Part shown: one piece after another, positions 7,920-16,312 of the stretch
How positions within the stretch are numbered: the stretch's first letter is position 1
Layout of the letters: the number at the start of each line of letters is the position of its first letter
Assembly: GCA_945872285.1 (NCBI GenBank)
Contig: CAMBZR010000007.1
Span: forward strand, 1-64,000
Length of the DNA: 64,000 nt
Source of the DNA: Bordetella parapertussis
GTDB lineage: Bacteria; Pseudomonadota; Gammaproteobacteria; Burkholderiales; Burkholderiaceae_B
Direction of reading: 5' to 3'
Made by a program: the position numbers and the translations under genes
The notes under the pieces: generated by a model
The model's database searches: none
What the model was told of the DNA's origin: nothing
What the model saw: the letters and a program-made list of their open reading frames with translations, nothing else

Positions 7920-10228
7920 ACCGACTGCTTCGCCTCGTTTTATTTACTGCGGTCAGTAGCGGCGCTGGCCTGTTTGGCCTGCTGGCCTGGTCAACCGGAA
8001 ACGCTTCACGCGTGGCGCAGTATCAGGGCTTGTTGCTATGGCTCAATGGGGCGTTGGCCCTCGCGCTGTTTGTTTGGGTCGTTGCCCTAAGTGCGCGCTT
8101 GCTGTTGCAATTGCGCAGTGGGCAGTTCGGCGCGCGGTTGACGGCACGCTTTGCTCTGGCGTTCGCACTCATTGGTGTGCTTCCGGGCGCGTTGATTTAT
8201 GGCGTCTCGTTGCAGTTCATGGCGCGCTCGATTGAGTCGTGGTTTAACGTGCGCGTCGATACGGCGCTTGAGTCGGGCCTGGCCTTGGCGCGCGCAGCGC
8301 TCGAAGCGCAACTCGCCGAGCTTGAGGCGCGCGCGCGCATCATGACACCCGAACTAAACCTGACGCCCGACGCCGAAGTGGCAGGCGTGCTCGCGCGCCT
8401 GCGAGAAGCGAGTGGCCCAGTCGATGCAATGGTGTTCAGTGGCGGCGGTCGGGTAATCGCGTTTTCTAGCGACAATCTCGGGGCGCTATCGCCGCAACCC
8501 CCACCGGCAGCAATTTTGAATCAGCTTCGTATTACGCGGGGCTATTCAAAGACCGATAGCGCTGATGCACTGAACAACCAAACCGGTGAGCCAGGTTCGC
8601 AGCTTAGGGTGATTGTGCCCCTGACGGCACCTGAGCGTACCGAAACCGCGTTGGGCGTCAACGCCGACTCGCGCTGGCTGCAACTGGTGCAACCGGTCTC
8701 TGAAAAAATTGCCCGCAACGCCAGTGAAGTGCAGCAAGGGAATAGAGACTATCAAGAGCTCGCCTTGTCCCGACAAAGTCTGCGCAACTTGTTTGGCGTC
8801 ACGCTCACGCTAGCGTTATTGCTGGCGGTATTCGCGGCCATCGCGGTCGCCCTGTATTTGTCTAAAAAACTGGTTCGGCCCCTTTTGGCGTTGGCCGCAG
8901 GCACGCAGGCTGTCAGCGTGGGTGATTATCGCGCCTTGCCCGAACCGCCCACGAACGACGAGGTGGGGCAACTAACCCGCTCGTTTAACACCATGACGCG
9001 TCAGCTCGACGAAGCTCGGCGCATGGTCGAGACCAACCGTAGTCAATTGCAACGCTCAAACGTTTATCTTGAAAGTGTTCTGGCAAATTTATCGGCGGGC
9101 GTCTTGGTGTTTGACGAGCGGTTTTTGCTAACCACTTTTAATCAAGGGGCGCAAACTATTTTGAAGGCCGATTTGCGCACCGCGCCTGGTCGCCTCTTGC
9201 AGACTGTTGAGGGGATGAATGAATTTGCGATGCGCATCAAGCAAGCGTTTTCTGAGCACAGCGCGGTGGGGTCTGAGCGCACGCACTGGCAAGAACAGTT
9301 TGAGCTGACGTTGCGCGAGCCCGGCGCGCAGGAGCAAAGTTTTACACTGACCTTGCTCGTACGTGGCACGCAGCTTAGTGTGGACGGTCGCGATAACGGT
9401 TACATGGTGGTGTTTGACGATATTACCGAAGTGATTTCGGCGAGCCGCAGCCTGGCTTGGGGCGAAGTCGCGCGCCGACTCGCGCACGAAATCAAAAATC
9501 CCCTGACGCCGATTCAACTGTCGGCAGAACGGTTGGCCATGAAGCTCGCGCCTAAACTTGAGCCACTTGATGCGCAGTTGCTCGAGCGGGCGACGAATAC
9601 GATCGTGAACCAAGTGAGTTCTTTGAAGCACATGGTGGACGACTTTCGTGAATATGCGCGTAAGCCGCCTGTGGTGTTGGCGCCGGTGGATTTCAACGCA
9701 ATGGTCGATGAAGTTTTGGGCTTGTATGGCTGGGATCCTCAGAGCGGCGCAGCGCCCGACGAACCCTCTGCGTCGTGGCGGTTTGAGGTTTCACTTGACC
9801 CTGCCGTGCCTATTATTTTGGGGGATCAGACGCAGCTGCGCCAGGTGATTCATAATTTATTGGCGAATGCCCGAGACGCCTTGGCCGAAGTGTCGCACCC
9901 GGGCGTGATTCAGGTCAGCACACAAATGATTGCCTCGGATGACGCTCAAACCGCTGCTCCGCCAGCGGTACGGCTCACGGTGGCGGACAATGGTGCCGGT
10001 TTTCCGGCACAAGTGTTACAAAGAGCGTTCGAGCCCTACGTGACCACCAAAAAGCAGGGTACGGGTTTGGGCTTGGCGATTGTTCGTAAAATCATCGAAG
10101 AGCATCACGGGCGTATCGAGGTATCGAATCGTAAAGAAGGGGGCGCCCGAGTATCGGTTCTGCTGACGCAGTTAGCAGAACAACTAGACGCAAGACCACA
10201 AGATAACGATAATGCAAGCTTGCAATAG
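7916..10228 (+). CDS. ntrY: NtrY-like membrane sensor histidine kinase
   Basis: This is a 770-residue sensor kinase. The N-terminus has several membrane helices (about residues 7-25, 40-60 and 78-100), then a periplasmic region (about 100-290), another helix (about 292-315) and a HAMP segment (KKLVRPLLALAAGTQAV). A PAS domain follows (SVLANLSAGVLVFDERF). The HisKA domain holds the phospho-acceptor in ARRLAHEIKNPLTPIQLSA, and the ATPase domain has LLANARDAL, VADNGAGF and GTGLGLAIVRKI. In relatives NtrY/NtrX respond to nitrogen or redox state. It is coupled to the gene before it and lies 14 bp before ntrX. Confidence 0.93.
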   Translation: MNRLLRLVLFTAVSSGAGLFGLLAWSTGNASRVAQYQGLLLWLNGALALALFVWVVALSARLLLQLRSGQFGARLTARFALAFALIGVLPGALIYGVSLQFMARSIESWFNVRVDTALESGLALARAALEAQLAELEARARIMTPELNLTPDAEVAGVLARLREASGPVDAMVFSGGGRVIAFSSDNLGALSPQPPPAAILNQLRITRGYSKTDSADALNNQTGEPGSQLRVIVPLTAPERTETALGVNADSRWLQLVQPVSEKIARNASEVQQGNRDYQELALSRQSLRNLFGVTLTLALLLAVFAAIAVALYLSKKLVRPLLALAAGTQAVSVGDYRALPEPPTNDEVGQLTRSFNTMTRQLDEARRMVETNRSQLQRSNVYLESVLANLSAGVLVFDERFLLTTFNQGAQTILKADLRTAPGRLLQTVEGMNEFAMRIKQAFSEHSAVGSERTHWQEQFELTLREPGAQEQSFTLTLLVRGTQLSVDGRDNGYMVVFDDITEVISASRSLAWGEVARRLAHEIKNPLTPIQLSAERLAMKLAPKLEPLDAQLLERATNTIVNQVSSLKHMVDDFREYARKPPVVLAPVDFNAMVDEVLGLYGWDPQSGAAPDEPSASWRFEVSLDPAVPIILGDQTQLRQVIHNLLANARDALAEVSHPGVIQVSTQMIASDDAQTAAPPAVRLTVADNGAGFPAQVLQRAFEPYVTTKKQGTGLGLAIVRKIIEEHHGRIEVSNRKEGGARVSVLLTQLAEQLDARPQDNDNASLQ

Positions 10229-10242
10229 GTGATTAAAAGTAT

Positions 10243-10938
10243 ATGGCCAGAATTTTAGTGGTCGATGACGAGATCGGAATCCGCGAGTTACTTTCCGAAA
10301 TCCTCTACGATGAAGGGCATACGATCGAGTTGGCTGAAAATGCCGAGCAGGCGCGTGCGGCGCGTGTGCGTGGCCGCCCCGATCTGGTCCTGCTCGATAT
10401 CTGGATGCCAGATACCGACGGGGTGACCTTGCTTAAAGAATGGAGCTCAGCGGGCTTACTCGACATGCCCGTGATTATGATGAGCGGCCACGCCACCATC
10501 GATACTGCGGTTGAGGCGACAAAAATTGGTGCAATCGATTTTCTTGAAAAACCGATTACGTTGCAACGCTTGTTGAAAACGATCTCGACTGGGTTGGCGC
10601 GTGGCCGCTTAACTGTTGCCAAGTCGGCTTCTGGTGGTTTCGCGCCGGTCAGCCCCAAGGCTGCCACCTCAGTCGCAGCGGTTGCTGCAGGCGTAGCGGT
10701 CGCAGCGCTGCCAGCCGCAGTCGTCGTCGAAGTCGATAAAAGTCTGTTGGGTAATATCCCGCTAGACCAGCCACTGCGCGAAGCGCGTGATGCGTTCGAG
10801 CGCGTCTATTTTGAATATCATCTCGGGCGTGAGAATAACAGCATGACGCGCGTGTCTGACAAAACAGGCCTCGAACGCACCCACCTGTATCGCAAGCTTA
10901 AACAGCTTGGCATTGAGGCTCGCAAACGTAGCAGCTAA
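10243..10938 (+). CDS. ntrX: NtrX-like response regulator lacking the AAA+ domain
   Basis: The 231-residue regulator has a receiver domain at residues 1-120 (acidic pocket VVDDE, phospho-acceptor Asp52 in LLDIWMPD, switch VIMMSGHAT and EKPIT). A low-complexity Ala/Val linker follows (about 130-165), then a Fis-type helix-turn-helix at the C-terminus (TRVSDKTGLERTHLYRKLKQL). Classical NtrX has a central sigma-54 ATPase domain of some 240 residues; none is present here, so this protein should not activate sigma-54 promoters directly. Its stop overlaps the stop of the opposing xdhC. Confidence 0.92.
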   Translation: MARILVVDDEIGIRELLSEILYDEGHTIELAENAEQARAARVRGRPDLVLLDIWMPDTDGVTLLKEWSSAGLLDMPVIMMSGHATIDTAVEATKIGAIDFLEKPITLQRLLKTISTGLARGRLTVAKSASGGFAPVSPKAATSVAAVAAGVAVAALPAAVVVEVDKSLLGNIPLDQPLREARDAFERVYFEYHLGRENNSMTRVSDKTGLERTHLYRKLKQLGIEARKRSS

Positions 10939-11927
10939 GCTGCTGCAGCATCCGCCGGTGGCGTCTCGAGTCCACCGACGCGGGCGTCTTCAAAGACGCG
11001 ACGTTCTTGTACAAGTTGTGCGGCGATCGCGACTGCGATTTCTGCTGGCGTGCGACTGCCAATTTGCAGACCAACTGGGCCGTGCAAGCGGCTGATGTCG
11101 GCTTGCGTCAGATCAAAGCTTAGTAACCGCTCTCGACGTTTTTGTTGATTGCGTGATGAGCCCAAAGCCCCGACGTAAAACGCTTTAGAGCGCAGCGCTT
11201 CAAGCAGCGCCATGTCGTCAAGCTTGGGGTCGTGGGTGATCGCCACAATGGCCGTGCGTGCATCGGTTTGAATTTCAAGCACGGCATCGTCGGGCATGCC
11301 TGGTTGCAAAGCGACGTCGGGCATGTTCCAGTCGGCGGTGAATTCTTCACGCGGATCGCAAACGAGCACCTGAAACTCAAGCATCGTGGCAATTTGCGCA
11401 AGCGCCTTTGCGGTTTGATTGGCGCCAATAATCAATAAGCGCCAATGCGGGCCGTATACGAAATAACAGCCTTGTTCTTTGACCTCGGTCAGTTGGCCCG
11501 GCTTGGCCTCGGTGAGTGTCGATTGACCGGTACTGAGGTCTAGCCAGCGGCCAATCAGTTTTTGGGCGGTGGTGGCCTCAAGCACGCGGTCTAGCCAAGC
11601 GCCTGCTGTGAGCGGTTCGATGACCAATTTGAGCGTACCGCCGCACGGTAACCCAAAACGAGCAGCCTCTTCTTGAGATACGCCGTAGGTTGCCCATTCG
11701 GGGCGTGCCGGCAGCTCGCCCGCCTGCGCGCGCGCGATCAGGTCATCTTCGATACAGCCGCCTGACACCGAACCCACTACCCGGCCATCTTTGCGCACCG
11801 CAAGCATTGCACCTGCCTGGCGCGGTGCAGAGCCCCAGGTTTTAACCACGGTGGCGAGGTGAACGGCATGTCCTGCGGCCAACCATTGGTGCGCTTGTTG
11901 AAGAACTTCGGTGTCCAGAGAATCCAT
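10935..11927 (-). CDS. XdhC/CoxI-family molybdoenzyme maturation protein
   Basis: Members help insert and sulfurate the molybdenum cofactor in xanthine dehydrogenase-type enzymes. The 330-residue protein has the N-terminal XdhC domain (VKTWGSAPRQAGAMLAV, VGSVSGGCIEDDL, GLPCGGTLKL) and a C-terminal Rossmann domain (LLIIGANQTAKAL, YVGALGSSRNQQKRRERL, GLQIGSRTPAEIAVAI). The ATG at 11927 (MDSLDTEVLQQ) is chosen; the frame is open upstream without homology. No xdhA/xdhB-type genes lie in the window, so its client is unknown. It diverges from the TauE/SafE gene and meets ntrX tail to tail. Confidence 0.9.
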   Translation of the reverse strand: MDSLDTEVLQQAHQWLAAGHAVHLATVVKTWGSAPRQAGAMLAVRKDGRVVGSVSGGCIEDDLIARAQAGELPARPEWATYGVSQEEAARFGLPCGGTLKLVIEPLTAGAWLDRVLEATTAQKLIGRWLDLSTGQSTLTEAKPGQLTEVKEQGCYFVYGPHWRLLIIGANQTAKALAQIATMLEFQVLVCDPREEFTADWNMPDVALQPGMPDDAVLEIQTDARTAIVAITHDPKLDDMALLEALRSKAFYVGALGSSRNQQKRRERLLSFDLTQADISRLHGPVGLQIGSRTPAEIAVAIAAQLVQERRVFEDARVGGLETPPADAAAA

Positions 11928-12045
11928 GGCAGTTGCGTCTTGTTGAGGCGCGCGGTTAAGCGCAAAAAATGATTGCCTGCCAGCGGCAGGTTGTCCTGTC
12001 AGTATACTAAGCCCCTTTACGCGCGTGGGCATTAAGAAAAATCAT

Positions 12046-12864
12046 ATGGATCCGATATTTGTATTAGCGTTAGCAGTCCTAGGCTGTGTCACGGGCTTTG
12101 CTGCAGGGCTTTTAGGCATTGGCGGCGGGATGATTTTGGTGCCGTTTTTGACTCTCTTGTTTACCTGGCAGGGGCTGCCGCTCGAGCTAACGGTGCACGC
12201 CGCGATTGCGACCTCGATGGCAACGATTCTGTTTACCTCGGTCTCAAGCGTTCGAGCCCATAATAATAAAGGCGCAGTGCGTTGGGATCTTGTTGCCGCT
12301 TTAACCCCAGGCATTGTGGTGGGGGGGGTGGTGTCGGGCGGGGCGTTGTTTTCACTCCTGAAGACGGGCTGGTTAGCCCTGTTTTTTGCGGTGTTTGTTG
12401 CCTACTCTGCCTTGCAGATGCTGCTCGATAAAAAGCCTAAGGCGTCGCGCCAGATGCCCGGCCCGGCAGGTACAGCAGCCTCGGGTGGTGCGATCGGCTT
12501 TATTTCTGGTCTGGTCGGCGCGGGCGGTGGCTTTATTTCTGTGCCCTTCATGTTGTGGTGCAACGTACCTTTGCATCAGGCCGTTGGCACGTCAGCCGCG
12601 CTTGGGTTTCCGATTGCGTTGGCCAATACGCTGGGTTATGTTTGGTCCGGCTGGGGTCAAACAGGGCTGCCGCCGCAAATGGTTGGCTATATTTTTTGGC
12701 CAGCGCTGATTGTGTTGGCGATCTTTAGCGTGTTTTTAGCCCCGCTTGGCGCGCGTGCGGCGCACAGGCTGCCAGTGAAAACACTCAAGCGTATTTTTGC
12801 CTACTTGTTGTTTGGGCTGGCGGTCTACATGGGTTACAAGGCGTATCTGTCATTTTTTGGCTAG
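12046..12864 (+). CDS. TauE/SafE-family membrane anion exporter
   Basis: This 272-residue membrane protein has about eight hydrophobic segments. It carries the two glycine-rich repeats of the family, GFAAGLLGIGGGMILVPFL near the N-terminus and GFISGLVGAGGGFISVPFM in the second half. Members export sulfite, sulfoacetate or related small anions; the substrate here is not readable. The ATG at 12046 is preferred to an upstream GTG because the hydrophobic helix follows directly. It diverges from xdhC across 118 bp, and its 3' end overlaps the 3' end of bioC by 15 bp. Confidence 0.92.
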   Translation: MDPIFVLALAVLGCVTGFAAGLLGIGGGMILVPFLTLLFTWQGLPLELTVHAAIATSMATILFTSVSSVRAHNNKGAVRWDLVAALTPGIVVGGVVSGGALFSLLKTGWLALFFAVFVAYSALQMLLDKKPKASRQMPGPAGTAASGGAIGFISGLVGAGGGFISVPFMLWCNVPLHQAVGTSAALGFPIALANTLGYVWSGWGQTGLPPQMVGYIFWPALIVLAIFSVFLAPLGARAAHRLPVKTLKRIFAYLLFGLAVYMGYKAYLSFFG

Positions 12865-13785
12865 TGTGCCGGGCGCTAGCCGCCCGATCGCACTGACGCT
12901 GATGCGGGTCTCGCCGGTTGCTCCGCGCAACGTACCGGTGCGCCAGGCGTGACCATAGGCGACTTCGATCGTCAGGTGTAGTCGCCCGTCGGTTTTGCGT
13001 TGCGCGTCTAGCGCGGCCAGTAGGCGCTGATATCGGTCGCGCCCGAGCAAGCCGGGGCGTCGCCCCAAACTCGGATTACCCCCTAAGGCCTTGACGTCTG
13101 CCAGGAGTTTTTCAGGTGTGGCGTAGGTCAGCGTCAGGACTTCTTGATCCATCACCGGATCAGCAAACCCTTTTTGAATTAACAGGTCGCCAAAGTCGTG
13201 CATGTCAACAAAGCTTGGCGTGGCGGTACTTAGCCCTGCTTGGTGTGCGGCGGCGCGTACCTCTTGCAACGTGGCGGGCCCAAAGCATGAAAAAAAGACA
13301 AGACCATTGAGCTTGAGTATTCGCGACCACTCTTGCAAGACGTCGTGAGGCGCAGCATGCCAATGAAGAGCCAGGTTTGACCAGACCAGGTCGAGTGACT
13401 CTGGGGCGAGCCCCGTGTGCGCTAAATCGGCCTCAAGCCACTGCGCCTGAGCGGGTTTGCCACGCCACTGCGAGAGCGTTTGACGCCAACCGCCTGACAG
13501 GTGTTGTTTGGCAGACTGACGAGCGTATTGCAGCAACCGAGGATTATGGTCTTGGCCGAGGTATCGGGCCGTAGGATAGCGGGCATGCAATAACTTGATC
13601 TGCTGACCGGCACCGCAGCCCGCGTCCAAAAGCTGCTCAGGTTGCAAACGCACCAGTCGCAAGCGCTCGTCCATGCGGCGCGCGATTTCACCGTATAAAA
13701 ACTGGGCAGAGGATAAATCGCCGCGTCGCGAGAATTGCAACGCAACATGGGCAGAGTTCAGCGGAAGTGTACTTGGGGTGGACAT
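12850..13785 (-). CDS. bioC: Malonyl-ACP O-methyltransferase BioC
   Basis: BioC methylates malonyl-ACP to start pimeloyl synthesis for biotin. The 311-residue protein is a class I SAM methyltransferase: motif I LLDAGCGAGQQIKLL (about 52-66), an acidic strand YLGQDHNPRLL, SLDLVWSNLALHWHAAP, and KLNGLVFFSCFGPATLQEVR. The last two segments are typical of BioC. The N-terminal segment VALQFSRRGDLSSAQFLYGEIARRM also fits BioC (F-x-R-A/G-A/D). It diverges from comF. No other biotin gene is present in the window. Confidence 0.88.
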   Translation of the reverse strand: MSTPSTLPLNSAHVALQFSRRGDLSSAQFLYGEIARRMDERLRLVRLQPEQLLDAGCGAGQQIKLLHARYPTARYLGQDHNPRLLQYARQSAKQHLSGGWRQTLSQWRGKPAQAQWLEADLAHTGLAPESLDLVWSNLALHWHAAPHDVLQEWSRILKLNGLVFFSCFGPATLQEVRAAAHQAGLSTATPSFVDMHDFGDLLIQKGFADPVMDQEVLTLTYATPEKLLADVKALGGNPSLGRRPGLLGRDRYQRLLAALDAQRKTDGRLHLTIEVAYGHAWRTGTLRGATGETRISVSAIGRLAPGTLAKK

Positions 13786-13861
13786 TTTGATCTTGAAGAG
13801 GGCAAAAAATGAGGCCTCAGGCGCAGACTGTTAACTTTAACGGCGCGCGCAAGGTAGCAAA

Positions 13862-14632
13862 ATGTACTCTATACAAGCAACGATTCTACAAAAACTCCCT
13901 TCGGAGTGTCCGCTTTGCGGTTTAACCGCGCGTGGTGGTAATTTATGTTCGGGGTGCGCACAAGACTTCGTCTGGCGTTTGAACGGCCTGCAGAGTTGCG
14001 TGCGTTGCCTCAATCCCGTGCCCAAGCAAACCACCTCAGAGACGCTAGCGACACCCGATGACACGCTGCAGGCGGCGCAATGTTCGCGTTGCCGGCGCGA
14101 CGCGCCCCCATACGTGCGCCTGCTGGCCGCGATGGACTACGCGTATCCGACTGCAATGCTGATTCAGCGCTTTAAGGAGGGTGCCCGCCTAGCCTACGCC
14201 GGCCTCTTCGCTCGAGTCCTCTGGACCCGCTTGCGCACCCAGTCACCTGGCGACGCGGGTTTGTTGCCACTTGGGGCGTTGGTGCCAATTCCCTCCAGTC
14301 AGCAGGCACTTAGGCGTCGGGGCTACAACCCCGCGGGCGAACTTGCGCTTGAATTGGCGCGTCTCAGTGGTTATCCCTTGCAGCGCGAGTGGCTCAGACG
14401 AACTCGCGAAACACCTAGCCAAAAAGCGCTCGACGCGGTGGCCCGGCGCGAAAGCGTGCAAGGACTGTATGTTTGCCCGCACGCGTTACCACGGGTCTGG
14501 GTGGGCCTGGTTGACGATGTTGTCACCACAGGCAGCACGATGCATACGGCAGCGCGTGCGCTACTGAACGCCGGCGCTGCGGGTGTCGTGGCGCTTGCTG
14601 CTGCCCATACTCCTGCGCGCCTGGTCAGGTAA
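13862..14632 (+). CDS. comF: ComF-family phosphoribosyltransferase-like protein
   Basis: The 256-residue protein has an N-terminal zinc-finger-like region (CPLCGLTARGGNLCSGC, then CVRCLNP and CSRCRRDAPPY). A type I phosphoribosyltransferase fold follows, with the PRPP loop LVDDVVTTGSTMHTAARAL. In competent bacteria ComF takes part in uptake or processing of transforming DNA; its catalytic activity is unproven. RRRGYNPAGELALELARL and TPSQKALDAVARRESVQG are typical of the family. It starts 76 bp from the divergent bioC and ends 19 bp before trmL, so the two are probably co-transcribed. Confidence 0.93.
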   Translation: MYSIQATILQKLPSECPLCGLTARGGNLCSGCAQDFVWRLNGLQSCVRCLNPVPKQTTSETLATPDDTLQAAQCSRCRRDAPPYVRLLAAMDYAYPTAMLIQRFKEGARLAYAGLFARVLWTRLRTQSPGDAGLLPLGALVPIPSSQQALRRRGYNPAGELALELARLSGYPLQREWLRRTRETPSQKALDAVARRESVQGLYVCPHALPRVWVGLVDDVVTTGSTMHTAARALLNAGAAGVVALAAAHTPARLVR

Positions 14633-14651
14633 GCGTGGCAAAATGGCGCCC

Positions 14652-15122
14652 ATGATTGATGTCATCCTTGTTCAGCCAGAAATTCCGCCCAACACGGGTA
14701 ACGTCATCCGGCTTTGTGCAAATACCGGTGCGCGCTTGCACTTGGTGCGCCCGCTTGGCTTCGAAATCGATGATAAACGCCTCAAACGCGCCGGACTGGA
14801 CTACCACGAGTGGCAGCCTGTGCAGGTGCATGACTCGCTTGAACTTGCAATTGCCGCGACCGGCGCACCACCCGAGCGGGTGTTCGCCATCACGACCAAA
14901 GCGACGCAACTCGTTGGGCAAATCGTGCTTCTGGCCAACGATGTGTTTGTGTTTGGTTGCGAGACCGCCGGGTTGTCGACCGAGCAGCGGGCTTTGTTTA
15001 GCTTGCCGCAAACCTTGCGCTTACCCATGTTGCCGGCGCAACGCAGCCTGAATCTGTCAAATGCTGTCGCGATTGTGGTGTACGAAGCGTGGCGACAACA
15101 GGGCTATCATGGGGGTGTCTGA
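14652..15122 (+). CDS. trmL: tRNA (cytidine/uridine-34-2'-O)-methyltransferase TrmL
   Basis: TrmL is a SPOUT methyltransferase that 2'-O-methylates the wobble base of tRNA-Leu isoacceptors. The 156-residue protein reads LVQPEIPPNTGNVIRLCANT at the N-terminus, KRLKRAGLDYHEW, and the C-terminal knot motifs VFGCETAGLS, LPMLPAQRSLNLSNAVAIV and VYEAWRQ. The ATG at 14652 gives the compact family N-terminus; an in-frame ATG at 14643 would add three residues. No clear ribosome-binding site separates them. It converges on the Bug gene. Confidence 0.95.
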   Translation: MIDVILVQPEIPPNTGNVIRLCANTGARLHLVRPLGFEIDDKRLKRAGLDYHEWQPVQVHDSLELAIAATGAPPERVFAITTKATQLVGQIVLLANDVFVFGCETAGLSTEQRALFSLPQTLRLPMLPAQRSLNLSNAVAIVVYEAWRQQGYHGGV

Positions 15123-15132
15123 ACGCCGGTCA

Positions 15133-15161
15133 GGCAGCAGAAGGGCAGATATTTTGCTGCC
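15133..15161. other. Inverted repeat between convergent trmL and Bug genes
   Basis: GGCAGCA (15133-15139) and TGCTGCC (15155-15161) form a 7-bp stem with a 15-nt loop in the 85-bp gap between two convergent genes. No run of T follows on either strand, so it is at best a weak bidirectional termination or RNA-end structure. Confidence 0.35.
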
Positions 15162-15207
15162 GCGCTCACGTCAGGCGCACAAATCCTCTGCGCTCAGGCA
15201 CAGGACG

Positions 15208-16290
15208 TCAATCGAGTGACAAACCCAGACGTTCAATGACTTGAGTCCAGCGTTTGGTTTCGTCTTGCATCAGCGCGCGCAAATCCTGCGCATTTGAACC
15301 AACGGCTGAAAAATACTGTGCCGAAAACTGTTCTTTGATCGATGCCTCTGCCAACAGGCCGGTGAGTGCTTGTTGCAGCCTCAGCAAAATAGCAGGCTCA
15401 GTGCCAGCAGGCGCAAGAATTGCGTTCCAGGAGATCGCCTCAAAACCAGCAAAGCCCTGCATCGCAAGCGGCAAGACCCCTGGTAGGGCAGGCGAGGCTA
15501 GCAGGCTCGTGACGCCAAGCACCTTTAGTTTGCCTGCTTTGACTTGTGGCATCGCGATCGCGGGCACCATAAAAGCGGCTTGAATATCTTGCGCAAGCAT
15601 TGCAGTGGTGACTTGTGCAAAGCCGGGATAGGGCACATGCAGAAGGTCTAGACCCGCCTGTTGCTTAAAGAGCTCCATCGCCAAATGCGCGGCGCTCCCC
15701 GCCCCGACCGAGCCGTAATTCATCGCACCGGCTCGCGCTTTTATTTGTTTGACCAAGTCTGCCGTGGTGTTGGCTGCAAGCGATGGGTTGACCACCAAGA
15801 TGTTCGGGCTAGTTGCGACTAGCGTGATGGGGGCCAGATCAGTCATTGGGTCGTAGCCCAGCGTTTTTTTATACAGCGTGGGTGCAGTGACTAACGGGCC
15901 GTTGATTGTATAGAGCAGGGTGTAGCCGTCGTTGAATGCCCGCGCCACAAAGCGCGTACCTAAGTTGCCCCCCGCGCCAGGCTTATTGTCGACCACCAGA
16001 GTTTGCTTGAGCGCTTTTCCCAAGGGTGCCGCGAGTATGCGGGCTAGCAAATCGGGCGAAGAGCCTGCGGGAAACGGCACCACGAGGTGAATCGGCCTCT
16101 CGTCTGGCCAGGCCGCCTGCGTGGAGGGGGCGAACAGAGCGCCCAACACACAGACAAACAGGGCGAAGACAAGCTTTGATCCGGCGGGCAACGTGACGTC
16201 GCGCAAACTTGGGCTGAGCAACTCAGGCAGGTCACACAAAGTTAAGCGTTGTTTATCGCGCTGGTTTAAGCCGTGCAGAGTGTTGGTCAT
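15208..16290 (-). CDS. Bug-family (TctC-like) periplasmic substrate receptor
   Basis: Bug receptors bind small carboxylates in the periplasm, classically for tripartite tricarboxylate transporters. They are greatly expanded in Burkholderiales. A hydrophobic signal segment (LVFALFVCVLGALFAPSTQA) precedes the mature start near AAWPDERPIHLVVPFPAG. Family motifs include DLLARILAAPLGKAL, VVDNKPGAGGNLG, MNYGSVGAGSAAHLAMELF and HVPYPG. Some 35 residues precede the signal; a TTG at 16191 would give a more normal signal peptide, so the start is uncertain. No tctA/tctB genes are nearby. It lies 22 bp after gpsA. Confidence 0.88.
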   Translation of the reverse strand: MTNTLHGLNQRDKQRLTLCDLPELLSPSLRDVTLPAGSKLVFALFVCVLGALFAPSTQAAWPDERPIHLVVPFPAGSSPDLLARILAAPLGKALKQTLVVDNKPGAGGNLGTRFVARAFNDGYTLLYTINGPLVTAPTLYKKTLGYDPMTDLAPITLVATSPNILVVNPSLAANTTADLVKQIKARAGAMNYGSVGAGSAAHLAMELFKQQAGLDLLHVPYPGFAQVTTAMLAQDIQAAFMVPAIAMPQVKAGKLKVLGVTSLLASPALPGVLPLAMQGFAGFEAISWNAILAPAGTEPAILLRLQQALTGLLAEASIKEQFSAQYFSAVGSNAQDLRALMQDETKRWTQVIERLGLSLD

Positions 16291-16312
16291 GGTTCGCTCA
16301 AAATGGAGACAT

